A DNA stretch of 35,065 nt from Providencia burhodogranariea DSM 19968 (GCF_000314855.2 NZ_KB233225.1:321453-356517), one strand, 5' to 3'; numbered from the stretch's first letter, positions 9,839 to 18,236 are shown. Numbers and translations are program-made. The notes: generated by a model from the letters alone, not told the origin.

Positions 9839-10435
9839 ATGGAACATTACATAAGCCTGTTTGTAAAAGCGGTGTTTATTGAAAACATGGCATTGGCATT
9901 CTTCTTGGGTATGTGTACGTTTTTGGCTGTGTCAAAGGATGTTAAGACAGCGTTTGGTCTAGGTATTGCTGTTGCTGTTGTTTTAGGAATTTCAGTACCT
10001 GCCAACAATCTCGTTTATAACTTTATCTTACGCGATGGGGCATTGGTTGAGGGAGTCGATTTATCATTCCTTAACTTTATTACCTTTATTGGTGTTATCG
10101 CTGCCTTAGTTCAAATTCTGGAAATGATTTTAGATCGTTATTTCCCGTCACTTTATAACGCATTGGGTATCTTCCTGCCGTTGATTACCGTTAACTGTGC
10201 AATCTTTGGTGGCGTCTCTTTCATGGCTCAGCGTGATTACAACTTTAGCGAATCTATCGTATATGGATTTGGTTCAGGCATCGGCTGGATGATAGCAATT
10301 GTATTGTTAGCATCGATTCGTGAAAAGATGAAATATTCCGATGTTCCAGTGGGTTTGAAAGGCTTAGGCATTACCTTTGTCACCACTGGTTTGATGGCAC
10401 TGGGCTTTATGTCCTTCTCCGGTGTTCAGTTATAA
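9839..10435 (+). CDS. nqrE: Na+-NQR subunit E
   Basis: Integral membrane partner of NqrD, 198 residues with six hydrophobic segments. [19 protein letters not shown] (about 17-35) contains one of the conserved Cys positions for the shared iron centre. [13 protein letters not shown] (about 113-125) contains the second. It begins 4 nt after the nqrD stop with AAAGGA as Shine-Dalgarno sequence. Length and motifs are normal for the family. Confidence 0.96.
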   Translation: MEHYISLFVKAVFIENMALAFFLGMCTFLAVSKDVKTAFGLGIAVAVVLGISVPANNLVYNFILRDGALVEGVDLSFLNFITFIGVIAALVQILEMILDRYFPSLYNALGIFLPLITVNCAIFGGVSFMAQRDYNFSESIVYGFGSGIGWMIAIVLLASIREKMKYSDVPVGLKGLGITFVTTGLMALGFMSFSGVQL

Positions 10436-10450
10436 AGGCGAGAAGAATTC

Positions 10451-11677
10451 ATGGATATTATTATTCTAGGCGTAGTGATGTTTACCCTGATTGTCTTGGG
10501 GTTAACAGGCTTGATCCTGTTTGCTAAATCTAAGTTAGTTAATACAGGGAATATTAAAGTTGAAGTAAACGGAGATCCGGACAAGAGTTTTGATGCGCCA
10601 GCTGGCGATAAACTGTTAGGAATGCTGTCTAACCAAGGTATTTTTGTTTCATCAGCTTGTGGTGGTGGTGGTTCATGTGGTCAATGCCGCGTGATAATCA
10701 AAGAAGGTGGCGGTGATATTCTGCCAACTGAGCTTACCCACATTAATAAACGTGAAGCTAAAGAAGGCTGTCGTTTAGCCTGTCAGGTTAACGTCAAACA
10801 AGATCTGAAAATTGAATTACCTGAAGAAATTTTTGGCGTTAAAAAATGGGAATGTGAAGTTCTTTCGAATGATAATAAAGCAACGTTCATTAAAGAATTG
10901 AAACTAAAAATTCCAGACGGAGAAGTTGTTCCATTCCGTGCTGGTGGTTTTATTCAAATCGAATGCCCTGAGCACGTTGTGAAATATGCCGATTTCGACG
11001 TGCCACAGGAATATCGTGAAGACTGGGATAAATTTAATTTATTCCGTTATGTTTCTGAGGTCAAAGAGCCAACTGTTCGTGCGTACTCAATGGCTAACTA
11101 TCCTGAAGAACACGGTATTATTTTGCTGAACGTGCGTATTGCAACACCGCCGCCGCGTAATCCAGATGTTCCACCTGGGATTATGTCTTCCTATATTTGG
11201 TCGTTGAAACCGGGCGATAAAGTGACGATATCAGGTCCATTTGGGGAATTTTTCGCCAAGGAAACGGAAGCTGAAATGATCTTTATTGGTGGTGGTGCGG
11301 GTATGGCACCAATGCGTTCGCATATTTTCGATCAGCTAAGACGTTTGCATTCTAAGCGTAAGATTAGCTTCTGGTATGGTGCTCGTTCTAAGCGTGAAAT
11401 GTTCTATACAGAAGATTTCGATCAATTAGCTGCTGAGAACGAAAATTTCACATGGAATGTTGCACTTTCCGATGCAATGCCGGAAGATAATTGGGATGGT
11501 TATACAGGATTTATTCATAATGTTCTGTATGAAAACTACTTAAAAGACCACCCTGCACCTGAAGACTGTGAGTTCTATATGTGTGGACCTCCGGTTATGA
11601 ACGCAGCTGTAATCAAGATGCTGAAAGATCTTGGTGTGGAGGATGAAAACATCTTGCTGGATGATTTCGGTGGTTAA
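10451..11677 (+). CDS. nqrF: Na+-NQR subunit F, NADH-oxidising
   Basis: NqrF takes electrons from NADH and passes them through FAD and a [2Fe-2S] cluster to the membrane subunits. The 408-residue protein has one N-terminal transmembrane helix (about 3-25). A ferredoxin-like domain follows with cluster ligands Cys70, Cys76, Cys79 and Cys111 ([12 protein letters not shown] and LACQ). The ferredoxin-reductase part has the FAD motif RAYSMAN (210-216), the NAD-binding GGGAGMAP (280-287) and CGPPVMN near the C-terminus. It follows nqrE after 15 nt. An inverted repeat lies between nqrF and apbE. Confidence 0.97.
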   Translation: MDIIILGVVMFTLIVLGLTGLILFAKSKLVNTGNIKVEVNGDPDKSFDAPAGDKLLGMLSNQGIFVSSACGGGGSCGQCRVIIKEGGGDILPTELTHINKREAKEGCRLACQVNVKQDLKIELPEEIFGVKKWECEVLSNDNKATFIKELKLKIPDGEVVPFRAGGFIQIECPEHVVKYADFDVPQEYREDWDKFNLFRYVSEVKEPTVRAYSMANYPEEHGIILLNVRIATPPPRNPDVPPGIMSSYIWSLKPGDKVTISGPFGEFFAKETEAEMIFIGGGAGMAPMRSHIFDQLRRLHSKRKISFWYGARSKREMFYTEDFDQLAAENENFTWNVALSDAMPEDNWDGYTGFIHNVLYENYLKDHPAPEDCEFYMCGPPVMNAAVIKMLKDLGVEDENILLDDFGG

Positions 11678-11701
11678 GTAACCCCTTAGTTGTTTTATTT
11701 A

Positions 11702-11721
11702 GCGCCCACCAATGTGGGCGC
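11702..11721. terminator. Hairpin between nqrF and apbE, possible attenuator
   Basis: GCGCCCAC (11702-11709) and GTGGGCGC (11714-11721) form a perfect 8 bp GC-rich stem with the loop CAAT. No U-tract follows on the plus strand, so full termination is unlikely. It may stabilise the 3' end of nqrA-F mRNA or lower expression of apbE and nqrM relative to the structural genes. Confidence 0.5.
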
Positions 11722-11744
11722 TTATGATTGAAGCAGAGAAAACT

Positions 11745-12776
11745 ATGCTGAACAGAAAAGTGATTATTCCGGCGTTGCTATTTGCAGCAACTCTATTATT
11801 GGCTGCTTGTGGTGGACCTGAACAGGATAATCTTCAAGGCCAGACAATGGGAACCTATTATTCCATTAAATATGTGACTGACTCTTCATCGCCTACCAGC
11901 GAGTTGGTTCAAGCCGAAATTGATAAGCGTTTGGAAGAGGTTAACGATCAGATGTCGACCTATCGTCCTGATTCTGAATTAAGTCGCTTCAATCAATTTA
12001 AAGAAGTTAATGTTCCTTTTCCTGTATCAGCAGCGACAGCAAAAGTCGTTAAAGAAGCTATCAAAATAAATGAACAAACCAATGGTGCACTCGATGTTAC
12101 TGTTGGGCCATTAGTTAATTTATGGGGCTTTGGTCCTGAAGGGCGAGTTACCAAAGCACCAACAACGGATGAACTCGAAAAACGCCGTGGTTGGGTTGGT
12201 ATAGAGAAGCTATCAGTACAAGGCAATAATTTAGTTAAAACGATCCCTGAGTTGTATGTCGATCTCTCATCTATCGCAAAAGGTTATGGCGTTGATGTTG
12301 TTGCTGAATACTTAGAATCGCTAAAAATCAATAACTATATGGTTGATATAGGCGGTGAGGTTCGCACTAAAGGAAAAAATGGTAAAGGTGCTCCTTGGCG
12401 TATTGCTATTGAAAAACCAATCACTGATGGTGTAAGCCAAACAGCTCAAGAAGTGATTGAACCGGGAGATATGTCAATTGCAACCTCGGGTGATTATCGT
12501 AACTATTTTGAACAAGATGGCGTGCGTTTTTCACATACGATCGACCCAAAAACAGGGATGCCAATTAAGCATAATCTTGTCTCGATAACTGTATTAGCGC
12601 CAACGTGTATGAGTGCAGATGGTTTATCAACAGGGCTTAATGTCTTAGGTCCAGATGAAGGCCTGGCGTTAGCTGAAAAAATGAATATTCCTGTCTTTAT
12701 GATAGTGAAAACAGAAAAAGGTTTTGAAGAGCGTTATACTAAGTCATTCGAACCATTCTTACAGAAAAAACAGTAA
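11745..12776 (+). CDS. apbE: FAD:protein FMN transferase ApbE
   Basis: ApbE uses FAD and Mg2+ to attach FMN to a Thr in NqrB and NqrC. The start at 11745 gives 343 residues with a lipoprotein signal, MLNRKVIIPALLFAATLLLA, and a lipobox LAAC, so Cys22 would be the lipidated residue of a periplasm-facing lipoprotein. The in-frame ATG at 11712 adds residues that spoil the signal peptide and lies within the hairpin. Family motifs include GQTMGTYYSIKY, DLSSIAKGYGVD (the S-x-x-AKG signature), DIGGEVRTKG and SHTIDPKTG. Its place between nqrF and nqrM and the SGAT motifs of NqrB and NqrC identify its substrates. Confidence 0.95.
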   Translation: MLNRKVIIPALLFAATLLLAACGGPEQDNLQGQTMGTYYSIKYVTDSSSPTSELVQAEIDKRLEEVNDQMSTYRPDSELSRFNQFKEVNVPFPVSAATAKVVKEAIKINEQTNGALDVTVGPLVNLWGFGPEGRVTKAPTTDELEKRRGWVGIEKLSVQGNNLVKTIPELYVDLSSIAKGYGVDVVAEYLESLKINNYMVDIGGEVRTKGKNGKGAPWRIAIEKPITDGVSQTAQEVIEPGDMSIATSGDYRNYFEQDGVRFSHTIDPKTGMPIKHNLVSITVLAPTCMSADGLSTGLNVLGPDEGLALAEKMNIPVFMIVKTEKGFEERYTKSFEPFLQKKQ

Positions 12777-12792
12777 TTAGGAGGGTAATAAA

Positions 12793-13020
12793 ATGATAGA
12801 AGTTTTTATTGCAGCTTTCGTCCTGTTCTTACTGGCATTTCTATTCATGTCACTTGGATACATTATTAAGCGTAAAAGTATCCAAGGTAGTTGCGGTGGT
12901 TTAAAAAGCATTGGTGTTGAGAAAGCATGTGACTGCCCTGAACCTTGCGATGCGCGTAAAAAACGTATGGCACGTGATGATGCACGAAAAAAGCTATTAG
13001 AGCAAAACCGGATACTTTGA
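12793..13020 (+). CDS. nqrM: Na+-NQR maturation protein NqrM
   Basis: NqrM (DUF539) is a small membrane protein needed for Na+-NQR assembly, thought to deliver iron to the NqrD/E site. The product has 75 residues: one transmembrane helix at about 4-25, then a cytoplasmic tail with Cys34, Cys46, Cys48 and Cys52 (GSCGGLK and ACDCPEPC). These four Cys are the family hallmark. AGGAGG lies 8 nt before the ATG, a strong ribosome binding site. It starts 16 nt after apbE and closes the nqr cluster before a good terminator. Confidence 0.95.
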   Translation: MIEVFIAAFVLFLLAFLFMSLGYIIKRKSIQGSCGGLKSIGVEKACDCPEPCDARKKRMARDDARKKLLEQNRIL

Positions 13021-13042
13021 CTCACTAATAAAAGATGATTTT

Positions 13043-13083
13043 AAAGCCTCTCAGTTTTAATAACGGATCGGAGAGGCTTTTTT
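13043..13083 (+). terminator. Terminator of the nqr operon
   Basis: AAAGCCTCTC (13043-13052) pairs with GAGAGGCTTT (13071-13080), a perfect 10 bp stem with an 18 nt loop followed by T residues. It begins 22 nt after the nqrM stop. The A run on its left also allows it to end the convergent locus that stops at 13095. Confidence 0.85.
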
Positions 13084-13094
13084 ATGACAGATGT

Positions 13095-14012
13095 TTATTT
13101 TAACGATGGCGAATTAAATGCTTTTGTTGAATCGACCATCACAGCATCAGCACCAATTTCTTTTGCTAGCTGATAATCACTCGGGCTATTTACGCCAAAT
13201 AAAACAATATAAGCATCCCCATTTTTCCTAAAGCAATCAATCGCTTCCTTATCCCAAGACAAAGTAGCCGGAGAGCGAGCTTCCCCAAGGGTATAACGTT
13301 CAACAACTTCAACTTTACGATGTAACTCAAAGCCATACCAGCGAATTGATTTTTTCTCAGTTGCTTGACTCGGTGGTTCGCATTGATGGCTCATTGCACT
13401 ATTGGCTAATATGGAGCGAGTTTCATCACGGCTTTCAAAGGTGTTTATTTTGTTTGAGTGCTTATAGAGTGCTTGTATGAAATCATTATTAGTTGAATAA
13501 AATCGGGTGTTTTTGAATGCATTATTCTTTGCTAATAAATCAAAAATAGCTTTTGCTTGAATATCAGGCGATGCATCAGGTGATTTTAAATCGATATAAA
13601 ATTCAGTATCAGGATACTTTTTGAGTACAGTTTCGAGTGTAGAAATAGTTGTTTTTTGTATTGGTAATTGTAGATTATTTTTTTGATTGAATTGATAAGC
13701 GGCATTAATTTTACGAAGTTCTTGTGCAGTATAATCAGAGATATTTCCTTTTTTGTCGGTAAGTGAGTCAAGATTACTCGGTCTATATAAAACTATCTGA
13801 TTATCTTTAGAAAGTTGCACTGTTAACCAAATTGCATCAGCATTATTCTTTTTCGCCAATTCAATAGCATAAAGGGTATTCTCTGGAGCATCTCCCGTAC
13901 CAGCTCGATGAGCAACAATCTGTGGTGAGTGAGAAAATGCACTGTGGCTAGCAAGTATAAGTAAGCTGATAGCCATCCCTTTTTTGATACTTGGTGTTAT
14001 AATTTTTATCAT
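13095..14012 (-). CDS. Periplasmic GDPD-fold protein lacking catalytic residues
   Basis: 305 residues. A signal peptide occupies about 1-27, then a glycerophosphodiester phosphodiesterase (GDPD) TIM-barrel follows. I chose the ATG at 14012 because AGG lies 8 nt upstream; the ATG at 14018 has only 2 nt. The fold is shown by VAHRAGTGDAPENT (33-46), the VQLSKD strand (65-70), STLETVL (124-130) and the C-terminal GVNSPSDYQLAKEIGADAVM (273-292). His35-Arg36 of the HR motif remain. Aligned to typical GDPDs (ELDVQLTKDG...HD) the metal-binding Glu and Asp are Trp62 and Thr64, the second catalytic His is Arg77, and the usual Glu of EIK is Asp141. Glycerophosphodiester hydrolysis is therefore doubtful. 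The gene follows the sigma factor gene closely and probably shares its iron-responsive transcript. Its function is unknown. Confidence 0.85.
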   Translation of the reverse strand: MIKIITPSIKKGMAISLLILASHSAFSHSPQIVAHRAGTGDAPENTLYAIELAKKNNADAIWLTVQLSKDNQIVLYRPSNLDSLTDKKGNISDYTAQELRKINAAYQFNQKNNLQLPIQKTTISTLETVLKKYPDTEFYIDLKSPDASPDIQAKAIFDLLAKNNAFKNTRFYSTNNDFIQALYKHSNKINTFESRDETRSILANSAMSHQCEPPSQATEKKSIRWYGFELHRKVEVVERYTLGEARSPATLSWDKEAIDCFRKNGDAYIVLFGVNSPSDYQLAKEIGADAVMVDSTKAFNSPSLK

Positions 14013-14038
14013 ACCCATTACCTATAATAATATATATA

Positions 14039-14563
14039 TCAATATTTTGAATTTATTTCAGTGAATTCTTTTGCTAATGCTTTCCGTGCCATTTGTAAGT
14101 AGTACTTAACTGAATTTGGACTCGCATTAATCTGTAATGCGATTTTGCTGTAAGTCATTCCTTCAAGTTGAGCCAATAAATAGGCTTGCCCCATTTTCTC
14201 AGGTAGCTTTGCAAGCTGTTCTGATATTAAAAGTAATTGCTCTTCTACCACTAACTGTGTTTCTAAGTGCCACTCTTGCTCTGGCTCAATTAGCAAATTT
14301 TGATAGTGAGCTTCAATTTTTCGTCTGCGATAAAAATTGACAATATTGCGTTGTGCAAGTGTGTACATGTAGGCTTTTGGAAATCGTAGAGTTTGGCAGC
14401 GATATGTTTCAATTGTATGAACAAAAACATCATGCAAAATATCATCTGCAATATCAGTATTGGGGGTTCTCGCAAGAATATAGCGATATAATATCGGGGC
14501 ATATCGATGGTAAAGTTGGCTTTCTTCCGCTTTAAATCTATTTTCTGGTAAGGTAATGTGCAT
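14039..14563 (-). CDS. FecI-like ECF sigma factor
   Basis: 174 residues from the ATG at 14563, a usual length for iron-starvation (FecI-type) ECF sigma factors. Region 2 runs through DDILHDVFVHTIETY and FPKAYMYTLAQRNIVNFYRR, which should bind core RNA polymerase and the -10 element. Region 4 is LPEKMGQAYLLAQLEGMTYS followed by a helix-turn-helix (IALQINASPNSVKYYLQMA) for -35 recognition. An upstream in-frame ATG at 14587 lies inside the -10/Fur box region, so I prefer 14563, although neither start has a good Shine-Dalgarno sequence. It lies downstream of the TonB receptor (76 nt from this start) and 26 nt before the GDPD-fold gene. No FecR-type anti-sigma gene is in the window. Likely targets are the promoters of this locus, but that is inference. 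Confidence 0.88.
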   Translation of the reverse strand: MHITLPENRFKAEESQLYHRYAPILYRYILARTPNTDIADDILHDVFVHTIETYRCQTLRFPKAYMYTLAQRNIVNFYRRRKIEAHYQNLLIEPEQEWHLETQLVVEEQLLLISEQLAKLPEKMGQAYLLAQLEGMTYSKIALQINASPNSVKYYLQMARKALAKEFTEINSKY

Positions 14564-14569
14564 AATAAA

Positions 14570-14588
14570 AACAATAATTATTATCATT
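14570..14588 (-). promoter_or_regulatory. Fur box of the sigma factor gene
   Basis: The minus strand reads AATGATAATAATTATTGTT, matching 13 of 19 positions of the Fur consensus GATAATGATAATCATTATC. It covers the predicted -10 element, which fits iron-dependent repression. Confidence 0.7.
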
Positions 14589-14604
14589 TTTATTTAAATG
14601 TCAA
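14577..14604 (-). promoter_or_regulatory. Candidate promoter of the sigma factor gene
   Basis: A consensus -35 TTGACA (14599-14604, minus strand) is followed after 16 nt by AATAAT (14577-14582). Transcription would begin only a few nucleotides before the ATG at 14563, giving a very short leader. Read-through from the receptor gene is also possible. Confidence 0.5.
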
Positions 14605-14639
14605 ATGTGGACCCTCATAAGTGAGAGCCCATTTGAAAA

Positions 14640-16946
14640 CTAAAAATATTTTGTAACACTCAATCGCACGTCACGACCTACGCCCGACACTGCTTCTCCT
14701 AAATATGGATAGTAATCTTGTTCAAAGAGATTAGTAACGGTAAGTCTAACATCAGTATTATCAACAAACTCAGGTTTCCATTGAGCAAAAGCACCATAAA
14801 GTGAATAACCTTTAGACTTTGGATATTGCCAGTAGACCGCTATAGGATCTCTATCCGCGGGTGAACGTACTTGGTGGCCAACGAAGTCACCTGTAATGCC
14901 GAAGTTCACATTCCATTGTGGCAATTTGTAACCTAACATGACATGCAAAGTGTCTGGTGGAATTTCGGCAATCCATGTTTTTTGACCAAACCAAGGGTCA
15001 CGAGGTGAAGCATCGCGTTCACCTTTGATCGCAGAATAAGCCATTTTTCCGAAAACATTAGGGCTATCATAGAATAGTTCAACTTCTAAGCCTTCAATAG
15101 TATATCCGGGCAAATTACGGTAGTTAGACAATGGGCCGTTACATTTTCCAGTCCCATTTTTCTTTTCTTCACAAATTTCACCGCGACGACGGAAGATTTC
15201 ATCCTTACCTTTGTTACGAAATAGAGTGGTACGAATTTGTAATTGGTCATCTGCTTGTGCAACTTCGTCAAAATCGAGGATTGCACCTAAACGAATGCCA
15301 TCCATACGCTCTTTACCAAGTTCTCGACTACTTCCGGTGACGTTACTTTGAGAGAATTGCACTTCATATTGTTCATCAACGACAGGGGCTCGCCATGTAC
15401 GGCTAACATCAGCAAATAAAGTGAGGTTCGGGGTAGTTTTCCAAAGAATACCTAAATGAGGTGAAATACCGCTGTAGGTAACAGGTCGGTAGTCATGTCC
15501 CATAAGTGGATCTTTTTCCGTGTAGATTGCGGCAAGATTACCTTTTCCCTTATTTTGGACATAATCATAACGCACACCTGGTGTAACGGTGAGACTACGC
15601 CAAGTGATAGCATCTTGAATGTATCCACTCGTCGTTTCTTGAATACCCGCAGGCATATATTGAGGTTGAAAATAACCATAATTATATTGTGGATTTTTAA
15701 TTTTGCCTGCATCAAACATCAGAACACTGCGGTCATTTTTGTGCCAACGTGCGCCAATTGTTAATTGATGTTCTAACCTACCAGTATCAAATACACTTTC
15801 ATTATGAATATCAAATAGCTGGTCGGTATAATTAACCCAACTTTTATTGCCGAGACTTGCTGATAGGTACTTAGATGCATTTTCAGGGCGAGTGTCATTT
15901 TGTTTGGTTTTAGACCATGCATAGGTTGTTGTGATATTAATCCAATCACTGCCTTCAGGGATATAATTCCATTTTATACTATAGTTTTGATCTTGCTGTT
16001 CACGTTGAACCAATTTGCGTTTGACAGCACCATCATAACCATATTGGTCAATTTCTGACTTGGTTGGTGTAGCGAGTTCATCACGCTTAGCAGCCCAAGG
16101 AACGAGATTATCGGACTCAGAGCGCATAGCAGATAAGCTTAAAGTATGCTGATCATTTAGGTAGATATTTGTTTTGAGTAGATAGGACATTTGATCCGAT
16201 TGCGAAAAGCCAAATCGAGTGCCATCAGGTCGACGTAAATCATCACCTTCACGTTTACTGACATACAATAACCCATCGGCAAAACCATTTAGTGTTTTTC
16301 CGTATAGCGCTGAGCTATAAATGTTTTGTCGATCATTAGTATGATAACTGTACTTCAACATCGCCCCGAAATTTTGGTCCTCTAGCAGTAAATCTTCAGC
16401 GTCTTTGGTGGTTATTTTGACTGTTCCGCCAAAACCACCATTACCGTCCATGATGTTGTGTGGACCTTTATCTACATCAATTCGTTTAATCAATTCAGGT
16501 TCGATGAATATGGAACCTTGGCGATATTTCTCAAAACCTTTTGGGGCATCGTCGAGGGTTACTTTGACATCTTCCATGTCACCCATTCCCCAAATATTAA
16601 GTGTTTGCCCCCCTGGTCGAGGTGAACCAGATGATGAAACACCGGGAAGTTGATCAACTAATTCAGCAATGTTATTAGCCTGAGTTCGCTCTATATCTTT
16701 AAGTTTGAGTACCGAGCTACCGGCACCAACACTTGTATCTAAATCCCCAACAACGGATAAAGCTGGAAATTGTAGTGATTCATCTTGCTGTTTCAGCTGT
16801 TTATCTGTCTCAGAAGGTTTTTCCCCAAATGCGTATGTCGTCGTCGTAGCAATGAGTAAACTTGTAAGGGAAAGGCGATTTATTCCCAATAATAAAAGGC
16901 GACGAAGCCGATGTGTTTTCAATAACACAGTATGATTTTTATTCAT
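14640..16946 (-). CDS. TonB-dependent outer-membrane receptor, haem-receptor-like
   Basis: 768 residues. A long signal peptide (about 1-41) precedes a short segment with a TonB-box-like FPALSVVGD near 60-68. The plug domain contains LPGVSSSGSPRPGG and VDKGPHNIMDGNGGFGGTV. A 22-strand-type barrel follows, ending in Phe (RLSVTKYF) as outer-membrane proteins do. Segments such as FADVSRTWRAPVVDEQYEV and the overall layout recall haemoglobin/haem receptors (FRAP-box region), but the NPNL motif is not evident (SSRELGKERMDG stands there). Two Cys in GEICEEKKNGTGKC may form a loop disulphide. Only about 25 residues lie between signal peptide and plug, so no FecA-type signalling domain fits. AGGA precedes the ATG. 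Substrate is uncertain; ferric siderophore is possible. Confidence 0.9.
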   Translation of the reverse strand: MNKNHTVLLKTHRLRRLLLLGINRLSLTSLLIATTTTYAFGEKPSETDKQLKQQDESLQFPALSVVGDLDTSVGAGSSVLKLKDIERTQANNIAELVDQLPGVSSSGSPRPGGQTLNIWGMGDMEDVKVTLDDAPKGFEKYRQGSIFIEPELIKRIDVDKGPHNIMDGNGGFGGTVKITTKDAEDLLLEDQNFGAMLKYSYHTNDRQNIYSSALYGKTLNGFADGLLYVSKREGDDLRRPDGTRFGFSQSDQMSYLLKTNIYLNDQHTLSLSAMRSESDNLVPWAAKRDELATPTKSEIDQYGYDGAVKRKLVQREQQDQNYSIKWNYIPEGSDWINITTTYAWSKTKQNDTRPENASKYLSASLGNKSWVNYTDQLFDIHNESVFDTGRLEHQLTIGARWHKNDRSVLMFDAGKIKNPQYNYGYFQPQYMPAGIQETTSGYIQDAITWRSLTVTPGVRYDYVQNKGKGNLAAIYTEKDPLMGHDYRPVTYSGISPHLGILWKTTPNLTLFADVSRTWRAPVVDEQYEVQFSQSNVTGSSRELGKERMDGIRLGAILDFDEVAQADDQLQIRTTLFRNKGKDEIFRRRGEICEEKKNGTGKCNGPLSNYRNLPGYTIEGLEVELFYDSPNVFGKMAYSAIKGERDASPRDPWFGQKTWIAEIPPDTLHVMLGYKLPQWNVNFGITGDFVGHQVRSPADRDPIAVYWQYPKSKGYSLYGAFAQWKPEFVDNTDVRLTVTNLFEQDYYPYLGEAVSGVGRDVRLSVTKYF

Positions 16947-17017
16947 TATTATCCTAATAATTGACCTGTTTTATAAGTAACTACTATAAGTCGTTTTAAG
17001 ATGGCTTATCGGGTAAT

Positions 17018-17036
17018 AAAAATGATAATTATTTTT
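17018..17036 (-). promoter_or_regulatory. Fur box of the TonB receptor gene
   Basis: AAAAATGATAATTATTTTT matches 14 of 19 positions of the Fur consensus. It lies 72-90 nt upstream of the receptor start, between the receptor and dinB, which are transcribed divergently. Confidence 0.7.
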
Positions 17037-17105
17037 ATTTTCATTGTTTGGTATTCAAAATAAGTAGATAGACATGGTTACCCTAAATTGCAGGTTTCAT
17101 TTATA

Positions 17106-17125
17106 TACTGTATATTTAATCAGTT
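17106..17125 (+). promoter_or_regulatory. LexA (SOS) box of dinB
   Basis: TACTGTATATTTAATCAGTT matches the LexA consensus TACTGTATATATATACAGTA at 16 of 20 positions, with CTGT-N8-TCAG as core. It lies 22-41 nt upstream of the dinB start, as in E. coli dinB. Confidence 0.8.
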
Positions 17126-17146
17126 ATTTGTTGATGTGAGCTTGCT

Positions 17147-18202
17147 GTGCGTAAAATAATTCATATTGATATGGACTGCTTTTATGCAGCGATAGAAATG
17201 CGAGATGATCCTAGTCTACGCAATGTGCCAATCGCTGTGGGAGGGAGTGCAGACCGTCGTGGCGTCATCAGTACTGCAAACTATGAAGCAAGGCGCTATG
17301 GTGTTCACAGCGCTATGTCGACCGCGGTTGCCTTAAGGCTTTGCCCTCACTTAAAAGTCGTTCCGGGCAGAATGGCTCTCTATAAAGAAACCTCTTTACA
17401 CATTCGGAAAATCCTTTCCCGTTATACCGACCTCATTGAACCGCTTTCTTTGGATGAAGCCTATTTAGATGTCAGTGATAGCGATCATTATCATGGCTCT
17501 GCCACATTGATTGCTCAAACGATTCGTCAGCAAATTTTTGATGAGTTACAACTCACAGCATCTGCTGGTATCGCACCCATAAAATTTTTAGCGAAAATAG
17601 CGTCTGATCTAAATAAACCTAATGGGCAATATGTGATAACGCCACAAAATATGGCGGAATTTGTGCTGTCATTACCGCTAAAAAAAATTCCCGGTGTAGG
17701 TAAAGTTACTGCGCAAAAATTGTTAGATATGGGGTTAGAAACGTGTGCAGATGTACAACAGTATGATGTGGTGAGTTTGATAAAAAGCATGGGTAAATTT
17801 GGGCAGATATTATGGGAACGCTGCCATGGCATTGATGAGCGACCTATAAATCCCGATAGGCTTCGAAAGTCGGTAGGGGTAGAACGAACATTAGCTGAAG
17901 ATATTCATCATTGGGAACAGTGTTTGCCTTTGCTTGATGAGTTATATGAAGAACTTAAAGTTCGTTTAACAAAAGTAAAACCTGACCTACGTATTGCACG
18001 CCAAGGCGTTAAAATTAAATTTAATGATTTTCAGCAAACAACTCAGGAACATATTTATCCGATACTGGATAAGCAAGATTTGATATTCTTGGCTAAGCAA
18101 GTTTGGGAACATCGGCGCGAAGAGCGGGGTGTTAGGTTAGTTGGATTACATGTTACATTGCAAAGCCCACAGATCGAAAGGCAGTTATTACTGGAGCTTT
18201 AA
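17147..18202 (+). CDS. dinB: DNA polymerase IV (DinB)
   Basis: Y-family translesion polymerase of 351 residues, the same length as E. coli DinB. The start is a GTG giving [15 protein letters not shown]. The catalytic metal ligands are visible as Asp8 and as Asp103-Glu104 in [10 protein letters not shown]. The steric region and fingers follow normally ([13 protein letters not shown], 46-58). A helix-hairpin-helix part is seen in [17 protein letters not shown]. The C-terminal little-finger domain ends RQLLLEL, a probable beta-clamp contact region. Transcription is expected to be SOS-induced through the LexA box. In many enterobacteria dinB follows the fadE-gmhA-yafJ block; here the nqr cluster and the iron locus stand between them. 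Confidence 0.97.
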   Translation: MRKIIHIDMDCFYAAIEMRDDPSLRNVPIAVGGSADRRGVISTANYEARRYGVHSAMSTAVALRLCPHLKVVPGRMALYKETSLHIRKILSRYTDLIEPLSLDEAYLDVSDSDHYHGSATLIAQTIRQQIFDELQLTASAGIAPIKFLAKIASDLNKPNGQYVITPQNMAEFVLSLPLKKIPGVGKVTAQKLLDMGLETCADVQQYDVVSLIKSMGKFGQILWERCHGIDERPINPDRLRKSVGVERTLAEDIHHWEQCLPLLDELYEELKVRLTKVKPDLRIARQGVKIKFNDFQQTTQEHIYPILDKQDLIFLAKQVWEHRREERGVRLVGLHVTLQSPQIERQLLLEL

Positions 18203-18208
18203 ATAAAA

Positions 18209-18236
18209 AAACACCCACTATTTAGAATGGGTGTTT
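18209..18236. terminator. Bidirectional terminator between dinB and pepD
   Basis: AAACACCCA (18209-18217) and TGGGTGTTT (18228-18236) form a perfect 9 bp stem with a 10 nt loop. An A run precedes the stem, so it is best as a terminator for the minus-strand pepD, and it can also end dinB transcripts. Confidence 0.75.

Noticed and set aside
12777-13025. Minus-strand 82-codon frame opposite nqrM
   Set aside because: It is antisense to nqrM, whose Cys pattern, strong Shine-Dalgarno and operon position leave no doubt about the coding strand.
15495-15764. Plus-strand frames of 60-90 codons inside the TonB receptor gene
   Set aside because: All are antisense to a well-formed 768-residue receptor and have no recognisable domain or ribosome binding site.
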